A stretch of 9,020 nt of DNA from JACKCP01 sp051744925 (GTDB lineage: Bacteria; Desulfobacterota; Desulfobacteria; Desulfobacterales; JACKCP01), in contig JBNJDM010000088.1 of the NCBI GenBank assembly GCA_051744925.1, positions 1 through 9,020 on the forward strand, read 5' to 3'. The notes beneath the pieces were generated by a model. It was not told the DNA's origin. It worked only from the letters and a program-made list of their open reading frames with translations, and did not search any database. The translations under genes and the position numbers were made by a program. Shown one piece after another: positions 1-6,462 of the stretch (position 1 is its first letter; every line of letters begins with the position of its first letter).

Positions 1-17
1 AAAACATCAGCAAAAAT

Positions 18-48
18 TTGACATCATTTACATAATCTATAATGTAAT
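18..48 (+). promoter_or_regulatory. Candidate distal promoter of the regulator gene
   Basis: A perfect -35 box TTGACA lies at 18-23. Possible -10 boxes are a perfect TATAAT at 38-43, whose 14-nt spacer is short for a sigma-70 promoter, or TGTAAT at 43-48 with a 19-nt spacer that is long. Neither pairing is ideal, so it is only a candidate. It lies upstream of the GntR gene in very AT-rich DNA, where such boxes also arise by chance. Confidence 0.25.
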
Positions 49-73
49 AAAAAATAATTAAATCTTAAAAGAA

Positions 74-101
74 TTGACATAAATTCATCCGGTGATAAAT
101 T
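74..101 (+). promoter_or_regulatory. Candidate proximal promoter of the regulator gene
   Basis: A perfect -35 box TTGACA at 74-79 is followed after 16 nt by TAAATT at 96-101, which matches four of six -10 consensus positions. Transcription would start near 108, giving a leader of about 25 nt before the ATG at 133. No TGGTNNNACCA operator is visible in 1-132, so autoregulation through that motif is not supported. Confidence 0.35.
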
Positions 102-132
102 TATTGCTTTAACTAAAAGTAAAGAAGTTAAT

Positions 133-819
133 ATGTTCCATGAAATCAAGCATCAGAAAATATATCAGCAGGTTGTTGAACGAATTCAGAATATGCTTCT
201 TGAGGGAAGCCTGGAAAAAGGCGACAGACTCCCTTCTGAACGTGAGCTTTCTGAAAATTTCAAAGTAAGCCGTTCTTCAGTAAGAGAGGCTTTAAGAGCC
301 CTTGAAATCATAGGTATTGTTGAGAGCAGACAGGGTGGCGGGAACTATATCCGTTCAGTTTTTGATTACCAGGTATTTGAACCTTTGTCTGTAATGTTCA
401 AGCTCAACAAAGGCTCTTTCCATGATATTCTTGAATACAGAAAAATTTTCGAACCTGAAATTGCCGCACTGGCAGCTAAAAGAATAACCCCGGAAAATGC
501 AGTCTTACTTGCTGACCTTGCTGATCAGCTCAAAGCCTCAGATGATGAAAAAAAAAGTACTCGCATAGATATGGAAATCCACAAAAAAATCGTTGATATC
601 TCAGGCAATTATATGCTCAAAACCACAATGACAGCTGCATCTGTAATTATGGAGTCTTTTATACAGGAGGCCAGAGACTTAATTTTTCAGTGGCAGGACA
701 ATCGTGAAGAACTTTTAAAAATTCACTGCAGAATCTGTGATGCGATTATTAAAGGCGATTCAGAGGCTGCTTCAAAATTGACCCTAACACATTTTAAAAT
801 TATTATTGACAATATCTGA
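133..819 (+). CDS. GntR-family transcriptional regulator, FadR subfamily (FCD ligand domain), likely lactate-responsive
   Basis: A 228-residue cytoplasmic regulator. Residues about 8-75 form the GntR winged helix-turn-helix: LPSERELSENFKVSRSSVREALR (split here at 33-45 and 46-55) and the wing with RQGGGNYI at 66-73. Residues about 95-222 form an FCD domain, the all-helical ligand domain of FadR, LldR and PdhR relatives. The FCD metal-site residues appear intact: D146, H150, H198 and H220. Length is normal for the family. The ATG start is supported by the typical FadR-like opening (IKHQKIYQQVVERI at 5-18), although the ribosome site is weak (AAAGAAG at 121-127 ). The gene precedes the lactate operon in the same direction, as the regulator lctA does in Acetobacterium woodii, and the following gap holds two FadR-type operators. 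Lactate as the ligand is inferred from this context, not from the sequence. Confidence 0.9.
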   Translation: MFHEIKHQKIYQQVVERIQNMLLEGSLEKGDRLPSERELSENFKVSRSSVREALRALEIIGIVESRQGGGNYIRSVFDYQVFEPLSVMFKLNKGSFHDILEYRKIFEPEIAALAAKRITPENAVLLADLADQLKASDDEKKSTRIDMEIHKKIVDISGNYMLKTTMTAASVIMESFIQEARDLIFQWQDNREELLKIHCRICDAIIKGDSEAASKLTLTHFKIIIDNI

Positions 820-833
820 ATATAATTTAAACT
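806..833 (+). promoter_or_regulatory. Candidate operon promoter overlapping the regulator 3' end
   Basis: A perfect TTGACA at 806-811 sits inside the last codons of the regulator gene. After 16 nt comes TAAACT at 828-833 (four of six consensus positions). Transcription would begin near 840, so the operator dyad at 844-854 would lie at the start site, an arrangement expected for repression. It would give a leader of about 280 nt before etfB. Confidence 0.3.
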
Positions 834-843
834 GTAATAAAAT

Positions 844-861
844 TGGTCAGACCATCAGACC
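844..861. promoter_or_regulatory. FadR/GntR-type operator, copy 1
   Basis: TGGTCAGACCA at 844-854 is an 11-bp dyad (TGGT/ACCA around CAG) that fits the TGGTNNNACCA operator known for FadR, PdhR and LldR regulators. It is followed directly by TCAGACC, repeating part of the dyad and supplying an extra GACC half-site. The whole 18-bp unit recurs exactly at 920-937. The encoded FadR-type protein upstream is the obvious binding candidate; binding itself is inferred. Confidence 0.7.
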
Positions 862-919
862 CTAAATTTATTTCAATGGTCGGCCATAAGTTCTGTGAAA
901 CTTTATAATTCCGTGAAAC

Positions 920-937
920 TGGTCAGACCATCAGACC
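920..937. promoter_or_regulatory. FadR/GntR-type operator, copy 2
   Basis: This is an exact second copy of the 18-bp unit at 844-861: dyad TGGTCAGACCA at 920-930 plus TCAGACC at 931-937. The copies are 76 bp apart start to start, in the same orientation. Flanking bases differ, so the conserved unit stands out from its surroundings. Copy 2 lies just downstream of the TATAAT at 904-909 and upstream of the TATAAT at 968-973. Confidence 0.7.
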
Positions 938-959
938 TGATATTCTATTACCTCATTAA

Positions 960-1016
960 GCAGTTTTTATAATTTAAAGTAAAGAATTTAAAAAAATAAA
1001 TTCTTTAAAAAACTGC
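960..1016 (+). promoter_or_regulatory. AT-rich leader stem-loop upstream of etfB
   Basis: An 11-bp perfect inverted repeat, TAAAGAATTTA at 980-990 and TAAATTCTTTA at 997-1007, encloses a six-A loop. An outer 9-bp pair, GCAGTTTTT at 960-968 with AAAAACTGC at 1008-1016, is separated from the inner 5' arm by an 11-nt bulge. A perfect -10 box TATAAT at 968-973 overlaps it, though no good -35 is visible. If that box is used, the RNA would begin near 980 with the inner hairpin at its 5' end. There is no T-tract, so it is not a standard terminator. The inner stem has just one G-C pair and would be weak. Confidence 0.4.
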
Positions 1017-1040
1017 AGCTTTAGAGTGAACAGCGTTGTC

Positions 1041-1085
1041 ATGGCCAAACAGGATAAAAATAAAAAACAGGGTGAATTATTCTGA
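1041..1085 (+). CDS. Possible 14-residue leader mini-ORF
   Basis: The frame ATG GCC ... TGA encodes MAKQDKNKKQGELF and stops 35 nt before the etfB start. The peptide is lysine- and glutamine-rich and hydrophilic. There is no convincing ribosome site before its ATG, and a run this short may be chance. It is listed because it lies in the operon leader and could act as a translated leader. I do not recognise it. Confidence 0.15.
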   Translation: MAKQDKNKKQGELF

Positions 1086-1120
1086 AGTTTCTAACTTAAA
1101 GTAAAACAAAGAGGGAGAAT

Positions 1121-1909
1121 ATGAAAATTACAGTATGCATTAAACAGGTACCCGGAACAACTCAGGTAGAAATTGAGGAAGAAACAGGAAACCTGATCCG
1201 GGACGGGATAGATTCTAAAATGAACCCTTATGATCTTTATGCACTTGAAACTGCTCTTAAGATCAAAGAAGAAACAGGTGCTGAAACAACAGCTGTCAGC
1301 ATGGGGCCTCCCCAGGCCGAAGAGATTATAAAAGAAGCCTATATGATGGGAATCGACAACGGCAGACTATATTCAGACCGTAAATTTGCCGGATCAGATG
1401 TACTTGCCACAGCATACACACTTGCCCAGGGAATAGAAAGCGTTGAAATACCAGACATTATAATCTGCGGAAAAATGACCACAGACGGAGATACAGCCCA
1501 GGTGGGACCGGAAATTGCTGAATTTCTAAATATTCCTCATATTACAAACGTTTTAAGCATAATAGAGATTAAAGATGACTCAATTGTAGTTGAAGTTGAT
1601 ATGCCTGAGACTGTTGATGTTGCTGAAATAAAGTTTCCATGCCTTATAACTGTTGAAAAAGGAATTTTTCAGCCAAGACTCCCATCTTACAGACTTAAAC
1701 AGAAAACCAAAGACAAAGGAGTTTCTGTTTACTCTCTTGAAAATTATAATGACAAAAACGAAAACCACTACGGTTTAAGCGGATCTCCCACACAGGTTGT
1801 AAGAATTTTTCCTCCTGATCCTAACACAGACCATGAAATCCTGAGTGGAGACGGTGAAAAAATTGCAGAAACCTTGTTCAGCAAGCTTGAAGAGATGAAA
1901 TATATTTAA
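1121..1909 (+). CDS. etfB: Electron-transfer flavoprotein beta subunit of the lactate dehydrogenase-Etf complex (LctB-like)
   Basis: This 262-residue protein is a typical EtfB. It opens with the family signature MKITVCIKQVPGTTQVEIE, has NPYDLYALETAL at 35-46, and the nucleotide-binding signature CGKMTTDGDTAQVGPEIAEF at 116-135 (D122, D124, T125, Q127, G129). The C-terminal GLSGSPTQV at 218-226 is common in anaerobic, bifurcating-type Etf beta chains. In such complexes EtfB carries the bifurcating FAD and binds NAD(H). It is the first gene of the operon, with a ribosome site GAGGGAG at 1111-1117 and a start 11 nt upstream of nothing else coding. The stop codon is embedded in the ribosome site of etfA, so the two subunits are probably translated together. 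It corresponds to LctB of Acetobacterium woodii. Etf function is near certain; the bifurcating role is inferred from the neighbours. Confidence 0.93.
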   Translation: MKITVCIKQVPGTTQVEIEEETGNLIRDGIDSKMNPYDLYALETALKIKEETGAETTAVSMGPPQAEEIIKEAYMMGIDNGRLYSDRKFAGSDVLATAYTLAQGIESVEIPDIIICGKMTTDGDTAQVGPEIAEFLNIPHITNVLSIIEIKDDSIVVEVDMPETVDVAEIKFPCLITVEKGIFQPRLPSYRLKQKTKDKGVSVYSLENYNDKNENHYGLSGSPTQVVRIFPPDPNTDHEILSGDGEKIAETLFSKLEEMKYI

Positions 1910-1920
1910 GGAGGAAAACC

Positions 1921-3123
1921 ATGGCTGAAATAAAAGTTAAAAAAACCCAAGTAGATAATCCCGAAGAAATAATGTCTGTATGTCCTTTTGATTCAATTGA
2001 ATATCAGGATCAACTTTATATTAATTCCGGATGTAAAATGTGTCAGATATGCGTAAAAAAATATCCTGAAATTTTTGAATTTATAAAAGATGAAGTAATA
2101 GAAATTGATAAATCTCTATGGAAGGGAATAGCTGTTTATGTAGATCATAACATGGGAGATATCCATCCTGTAACATATGAGCTCATAGGCAAGGCAAGGG
2201 AAATGGCGGCAAAAATTTCACAGCCTGTTTACGCTGTTTTTGCAGGACACAATATCAAAGACAAGGCTGAAGAAATTCTAAAATACGGGGTTGATGAAGT
2301 TTTTGTTTACGATTATCCTGAACTTAAAAACTTCAGAATTGAACCTTATACAGCAGCACTTGATAATTTTATAGAAAAGAGAAAACCGTCTGTATTTCTT
2401 GTTGGAGGCTCCACAACCGGGCGATCACTTGCTCCGAGAGTTGCAGCACGCAGAAGAACAGGCCTTACAGCAGACTGCACAATTTTAGATATTCAGGAAA
2501 ATTCGGATCTTGATCAGATACGCCCTGCCTTCGGCGGCAATGTTATGGCTCATATTCAGACTCCAAACCACAGACCACAGTTTGCAACTGTAAGGTATAA
2601 AATATTTGATAAACCTGAACCTATTGAATATCCGACCGGAAAAATAACAATTGGCTCTCTTGAAAAGGAAAAGCTGGAATCAAAGATAACAATTCTTCAA
2701 TCAAAGAAAAAAGAGAAGGTTAAAGGTATTGAAGAGGCCGAAAACATCATTGTTGCAGGAAGAGGCGTAAAAAATGAAAATGACATGTCTCTGATTTATA
2801 AGCTTGCAGAAATGCTCAATGCTGAAGTTGCAGCAACCAGACCTCTTATTGAAGCAGGATGGGCTGATGCAAATACCCAGATAGGTCTCAGCGGCAGAAC
2901 AGTAAAACCGAAACTTATTATTACCTGCGGAGTTTCAGGTGCTATTCAGTTTGTAGCAGGAATGAAGAGCTCAACAACTATAATTGCAATAGATGAAGAT
3001 GAAAATGCACCGATTTTAAGTGCTGCTCATTATGGAGTAATTGGAGATCTTTACGAGATTATTCCGAGTCTTTGTGATATAATAGCCCAGAAATCAGAAA
3101 AGGGAGAAATGGCATATGTATAA
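1921..3123 (+). CDS. etfA: Electron-transfer flavoprotein alpha subunit with N-terminal single-cluster ferredoxin domain (LctC-like)
   Basis: A 400-residue EtfA that is longer than the usual 310-330 because of an N-terminal ferredoxin-like domain (about 1-60). Its cysteines are C21 (in VCPFDSI) and C38, C41, C44 (GCKMCQICVKKYP). In two-cluster ferredoxins these four positions bind cluster II, while the cluster I ligands are absent and the last one is Y48, so one 4Fe-4S cluster is expected. Residues about 68-260 form the Etf alpha N-terminal domain (VGGSTTGRSLAPRVAAR, 161-177). The FAD domain follows: VAGRGVKNE at 278-286, TRPLIEAGW at 306-314, GLSGRTVKPKL at 322-332, GVSGAIQF at 337-344 and AIDEDENAPI at 356-365. 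The ribosome site AAGGAGG (1908-1914) overlaps the etfB stop. The 3' end overlaps the next gene by 8 nt. Same architecture as LctC of Acetobacterium woodii. Confidence 0.93.
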   Translation: MAEIKVKKTQVDNPEEIMSVCPFDSIEYQDQLYINSGCKMCQICVKKYPEIFEFIKDEVIEIDKSLWKGIAVYVDHNMGDIHPVTYELIGKAREMAAKISQPVYAVFAGHNIKDKAEEILKYGVDEVFVYDYPELKNFRIEPYTAALDNFIEKRKPSVFLVGGSTTGRSLAPRVAARRRTGLTADCTILDIQENSDLDQIRPAFGGNVMAHIQTPNHRPQFATVRYKIFDKPEPIEYPTGKITIGSLEKEKLESKITILQSKKKEKVKGIEEAENIIVAGRGVKNENDMSLIYKLAEMLNAEVAATRPLIEAGWADANTQIGLSGRTVKPKLIITCGVSGAIQFVAGMKSSTTIIAIDEDENAPILSAAHYGVIGDLYEIIPSLCDIIAQKSEKGEMAYV

Positions 3124-4507
3124 TACACTCACAGAAAAAGATATTGCCTTTTTGAAAAATACAGTCGGTGAGCACAATGTGTTTACCGGCGATGACATTA
3201 ACGAAGATTTCTCACGTGACGAACTTGCAGGTTTAAGAAAAGCTCCTGATGTTCTTGTTAATGTTTCCAAAACATCCGAAGTTTCAGAAATTATGAAACA
3301 TGCCTATGAAAACAATATCCCGGTTGTACCACGAGGATCGGGTACCGGCCTTGTGGGCGGTTCTGTAGCCACCCTCGGCGGAATAATGATCAATCTTTCC
3401 ACCATGAATAAAATTATTGAACTTGATGAAGACAACCTTACACTTACGCTTGAGCCGGGTGTTCTTTTAATGGAAATCTCCAAATACGTTGAATCACACA
3501 ACCTTTTTTACCCTCCTGATCCCGGTGAAAAAAGCGCAACCATAGGCGGAAACATAAGCACCAATGCAGGCGGTATGAGAGCTGTAAAATACGGGGTAAC
3601 AAGAGACTTTGTCCGCGGAGTTGAAGTTGTTCTTCCAAACGGCGAAATAAGGGAATTTGGCGGCAAGGTTGTTAAAAACAGCTCTGGATATTCTGTAAAG
3701 GATCTTATTGTCGGAGCAGAAGGAACTCTTGGTATTGTTACAAAAGCAGTTTTAAAACTTATTCCGCTTCCAAAAAAAGCAATAAGCCTGCTTGTACCTT
3801 TTCCATCACTTGAAATGGCAATTGATACAGTTCCTAAAATAATAAAATCTAAAATGACTCCGACTGCCATTGAGTACATGGTCAGAGACGTAATTTTAGC
3901 TGCAGAAGAGTTTCTGGGCAAAACATTTCCTGACAATTCAGCAGATGCTTACCTCCTTCTTAAATTTGACGGTAACTCCAGGGAAGAGATTGAACAGATT
4001 TATGATGAAGCAGCCAATATCTGTCTTGATTCAGGAGCAATAGATGTTCTTATATCAAACACAGCAGAGCGTGAAGAATCTATATGGTCAGCAAGGGGAG
4101 CCTTTCTTGAAGCAATCAAAGCTTCAACAACAGTTATGGATGAATGTGATGTTGTTGTTCCGCGTAACAAAATAGCTGAATTTGTAAAATTTTCACAGGA
4201 TCTTGAAACAAAGCATGACATCCGGATAAGAAGCTTTGGACACGCAGGAGACGGTAATCTTCATATTTATATACTTAAAGATCAGCTTTCAGATGAAGTC
4301 TGGGAAGAAAAACTTAACAAGGTTTTTGATGATCTTTATTCAAAAGCACGTGTTATCGGAGGAAAAGTTTCAGGAGAGCACGGAATCGGTTTTGCAAAAA
4401 AACCGTACCTTGAGCAGTCAGAGGGTACCTCAGGAATGGACCTTTTGAAAAACATTAAAACAGCATTCGACCCCAAATGCATCTTAAACCCTGGGAAAGT
4501 CTGCTAA
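3116..4507 (+). CDS. lctD: FAD-linked lactate dehydrogenase, Etf-associated (LctD-like)
   Basis: A 463-residue soluble flavoprotein of the GlcD/D-lactate dehydrogenase family. The FAD_binding_4 domain (about 45-220) shows the pyrophosphate loop PRGSGTGLVGG at 72-82, PPDPG at 133-137, TIGGNISTNAGG at 142-153 and GAEGTLGIVT at 200-209. The FAD-oxidase C domain (about 225-462) shows MDECDVVVPR at 341-350, FGHAGDGNLH at 374-383 and SGEHGIG at 419-425, with the final DPKCILNPGK at 452-461. These hold the substrate and active-site His/Glu residues of the family. It likely oxidises lactate to pyruvate and passes electrons to the adjacent EtfAB. The ATG at 3116 lies inside the end of etfA (8-nt overlap) with AGGGAG at 3101-3106 nine nt upstream. 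Position right after etfBA matches lctD of Acetobacterium woodii. Lactate as substrate and its stereochemistry are inferred from context and the permease next door. Confidence 0.85.
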   Translation: MYNTLTEKDIAFLKNTVGEHNVFTGDDINEDFSRDELAGLRKAPDVLVNVSKTSEVSEIMKHAYENNIPVVPRGSGTGLVGGSVATLGGIMINLSTMNKIIELDEDNLTLTLEPGVLLMEISKYVESHNLFYPPDPGEKSATIGGNISTNAGGMRAVKYGVTRDFVRGVEVVLPNGEIREFGGKVVKNSSGYSVKDLIVGAEGTLGIVTKAVLKLIPLPKKAISLLVPFPSLEMAIDTVPKIIKSKMTPTAIEYMVRDVILAAEEFLGKTFPDNSADAYLLLKFDGNSREEIEQIYDEAANICLDSGAIDVLISNTAEREESIWSARGAFLEAIKASTTVMDECDVVVPRNKIAEFVKFSQDLETKHDIRIRSFGHAGDGNLHIYILKDQLSDEVWEEKLNKVFDDLYSKARVIGGKVSGEHGIGFAKKPYLEQSEGTSGMDLLKNIKTAFDPKCILNPGKVC

Positions 4508-4525
4508 CAAAGCCTGAAAGAAAAA

Positions 4526-4555
4526 TATTCTTCCGGTAAACTCACCGGAAGAATA
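4526..4555. promoter_or_regulatory. Perfect stem-loop between lctD and the permease gene
   Basis: TATTCTTCCGGT at 4526-4537 pairs perfectly with ACCGGAAGAATA at 4544-4555 around the six-nt loop AAACTC. On the plus strand it is followed by AAAAGAAGGG, not a T-tract, so it is unlikely to be a full intrinsic terminator for the operon. On the minus strand it is followed by TTTTT (complement of 4521-4525), but no minus-strand gene ends there. A role in mRNA processing or 3' protection of the upstream segment is plausible. A small second hairpin, AAGGG (4561-4565) with CCCTT (4571-4575), follows. Confidence 0.7.
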
Positions 4556-4613
4556 AAAAGAAGGGATAAGCCCTTGGAAATTAACCGGATATAAGATTTA
4601 AGAAGGAGGAAAA

Positions 4614-6326
4614 ATGTCGATTAATCTACTAGCCCTTATAGCACTTGCGCCGATTCTCCTGGCTCTTGTACTTATGGTCGGAATGCGCTGGCCTGCTACA
4701 AAGGCAATGCCTCTTGCCTGGCTTGTCTGCGCTTTGTTCGGAGTTGCTGTATGGCAGCTTCCGGTATCATATGTTGCTGCCTTGAGTATTCAGGGAATTA
4801 TTACTGCTGTAGGTATTTTAATAATTGTGTTTGGCGCAATTCTTATTTTATTTACGCTCAAGGAAAGCGGAGCCATGGAAACCATTCAAAACGGTTTTCA
4901 GGGTATCTCCCGGGACCGGAGAGTTCAGGTTCTTATAATTGGTTATATGTTTACTGCTTTTCTTGAAGGCGCCGCAGGATTTGGAACACCTGCTGCACTT
5001 GCAGCTCCCATTCTCTTAAGTCTTGGTTTTCCTCCTCTTGCAGCCATAGTAATGTGCATTGTATTTAATTCATTTCCGGTAACTTTCGGAGCAGTAGGAA
5101 CTCCTGTTATACTAGGATTCAAGTTCCTTACAGGGCTTGTAAATTCTGCTGTAGGATCAGGAGCAGCAGGAATCAATTTTACCTCCATGGGAGAATTTAA
5201 TATTCTTGTTGGTAAATGGGCAACCATTATGCATCTTCCAATGATTTACATTCTTCCTCTTTTTATGCTCGGTTTTATGACCCGTTTTTTCGGAGAAAAC
5301 CGTAAATGGAGTGAAGGTTTTGGAGCATGGAAATTCAGCCTTTTTTCTTCAACAGCTTTTGCTGTGCCTTTTTTACTTACAGCCTGGCTTGTAGGACCGG
5401 AATTCCCATCTCTCCTTGGCGGTCTTATAGGCCTTGCTGTGATTATTTTCGGTGCAAAAAAAGGATTCTGTCTTCCTGAGAAAAACTGGGATTTCGGACC
5501 AAGATCAACATGGGAAGATGAATGGACAGGAACTGTAACTGTTGAAGAAGGTACAGAATTTAAAGCACACATGAGCCAGTTCAAAGCATGGACTCCTTAT
5601 GTTCTGATAGGTATTATACTTGTTCTTACACGTATACCCGAGCTTGGCCTTAAATCATGGCTTGCAGGAGTATCACTTACATTTAACAACATTTTAGGTT
5701 TTGAATCTGTAGATGCAGCAATACAATACCTTTATCTGCCGGGTTCAATCCCTTTTACACTGGTTGCAATTTTAACTGTGTTTATACATAAAATTCCTTC
5801 AAAGCAAGTAGCAACGGCATGGAAAGACGCTATCATAAAAATGAAAAATCCTGCCATAGCTCTTTTCTTCAGTGTCGCCATAGTCTCCATATTCAGAGGG
5901 TCAGGAATTGATGACTCTGGTTTAAACCCCAACGGATACCTTTCTATGCCTCTTGCACTTGCAGATGCTGTTTCAAATCTTGCAGGCCAGTCATGGCCGA
6001 TGTTTGCTGCTTTTGTTGGAGGGCTCGGGTCTTTTATTACAGGATCAAATACAGTTTCAGACCTTCTTTTTGCTGAATTTCAATGGGGTGTTGCTTCTTC
6101 GCTTGATCTTCCCCACCAGATAATAGTTGCAGCCCAGGGTGTTGGCGGAGCAATGGGTAATATGGTTTGTATACACAATATTGTAGCAGCATGTGCAGTT
6201 GTCGGACTTTCAGGTAAAGAAGGCCTTATTTTAAGAAAAACAGTATGGCCGTTTCTTTTATACGGGCTGATTGTCGGAATAGTTACATCACTTCTTTCAT
6301 TTGTATTTCTTCCGCATCTTTTTTAA
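4614..6326 (+). CDS. lctP: L-lactate permease, LctP family
   Basis: A 570-residue, strongly hydrophobic inner-membrane protein with about 12-14 predicted membrane segments and normal length for the LctP/GlcA lactate permease family (TC 2.A.14), which imports lactate and sometimes glycolate with protons. Diagnostic stretches are FLEGAAGFGTPAALAAPILL at 116-135, FPVTFGAVGTPVILG at 154-168, GSFITGSNTVSDLLFA at 472-487 and QGVGGAMGNMVCIHNIVAAC at 508-527. The polar stretch near 285-325 is probably a cytoplasmic loop, and the chain ends with a membrane helix and a short tail. No signal peptide cleavage is expected. A strong ribosome site AAGGAGG (4603-4609) precedes the ATG by 4 nt. The 106-nt gap before it and the 136-nt gap after it each carry a stem-loop, so its mRNA level may be set apart from the enzyme genes. 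It should supply substrate to both flanking dehydrogenases. Confidence 0.93.
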   Translation: MSINLLALIALAPILLALVLMVGMRWPATKAMPLAWLVCALFGVAVWQLPVSYVAALSIQGIITAVGILIIVFGAILILFTLKESGAMETIQNGFQGISRDRRVQVLIIGYMFTAFLEGAAGFGTPAALAAPILLSLGFPPLAAIVMCIVFNSFPVTFGAVGTPVILGFKFLTGLVNSAVGSGAAGINFTSMGEFNILVGKWATIMHLPMIYILPLFMLGFMTRFFGENRKWSEGFGAWKFSLFSSTAFAVPFLLTAWLVGPEFPSLLGGLIGLAVIIFGAKKGFCLPEKNWDFGPRSTWEDEWTGTVTVEEGTEFKAHMSQFKAWTPYVLIGIILVLTRIPELGLKSWLAGVSLTFNNILGFESVDAAIQYLYLPGSIPFTLVAILTVFIHKIPSKQVATAWKDAIIKMKNPAIALFFSVAIVSIFRGSGIDDSGLNPNGYLSMPLALADAVSNLAGQSWPMFAAFVGGLGSFITGSNTVSDLLFAEFQWGVASSLDLPHQIIVAAQGVGGAMGNMVCIHNIVAACAVVGLSGKEGLILRKTVWPFLLYGLIVGIVTSLLSFVFLPHLF

Positions 6327-6385
6327 AGATTTGTTTGCTGAAGAGTTTAAAAACAGCTGAAGTGTCTTAAATTAAAAGTACAGTC

Positions 6386-6421
6386 TCCGGTTTATGAAAG
6401 TTCAGTCTTTCATAGGCCGGA
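6386..6421. promoter_or_regulatory. Stem-loop between the permease and second dehydrogenase genes
   Basis: TCCGGTTTATGAAAG at 6386-6400 pairs with CTTTCATAGGCCGGA at 6407-6421 around the six-nt loop TTCAGT. In RNA this is a 15-bp stem with two internal G-U pairs. It is followed by ATAAAAGACTTTTAAGGG, which can form a further small hairpin (AAGAC 6426-6430 with GTCTT 6439-6443), and not by a clear T-tract. So it is more likely a stability or attenuation element than a strong terminator. No good promoter was seen between it and the next ribosome site (AAGGAG, 6451-6456). Confidence 0.65.
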
Positions 6422-6462
6422 ATAAAAGACTTTTAAGGGTCTTAATAAAAAAGGAGCTTTAA

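Larger units (their letters stand above)
820..1120. other. 301-nt intergenic control region between regulator and lactate operon
   Basis: This non-coding gap holds two exact 18-bp operator-like repeats (844-861 and 920-937), a possible degenerate dyad between them (877-886), short GTGAAACT direct repeats (895-902 and 913-920), perfect TATAAT boxes at 821-826, 904-909 and 968-973, an AT-rich hairpin (960-1016) and a 14-codon open frame (1041-1085). I see no T-tract terminator after the regulator gene, so read-through from it into the operon is possible. No riboswitch class was recognised. Confidence 0.8.

Noticed and set aside
116..1105. Repeated AAAGTAAA stretches (116-123, 976-983, 1098-1105)
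   Set aside because: Short A-rich words in AT-rich DNA are expected by chance, and they have no consistent position relative to promoters or starts.
820..1120. Riboswitch or small RNA in the long leader
   Set aside because: No conserved aptamer core was recognised and the only clear pairing is the AT-rich hairpin; a covariance-model search would be needed to reopen this.
3879..3888. TGGTCAGAGA resembling the operator
   Set aside because: It lacks the second dyad arm and lies inside conserved lctD coding sequence, so it is probably a chance match.
3508..3936. Minus-strand open frame of 142 codons opposite lctD
   Set aside because: It lies wholly antisense to well-conserved FAD-domain coding sequence, has no ribosome site or recognisable domain, and is explained by codon bias of the plus-strand gene.
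4236..4448. Plus-strand 70-codon frame inside lctD
   Set aside because: It overlaps the conserved FGHAGDGNLH to SGEHGIG region in another frame and has no independent start signal.
4526..4555. Intrinsic terminator of the operon
   Set aside because: The stem is strong but no T-tract follows on the plus strand, and genes of the same pathway continue downstream.
5246..5584. Minus-strand open frame of 112 codons opposite the permease gene
   Set aside because: Antisense shadow of a conserved membrane protein gene, with no family signature. The other shorter frames opposite or overlapping the genes (for example 4943-5227, 6948-7226, 8619-8801) were rejected for the same reason.
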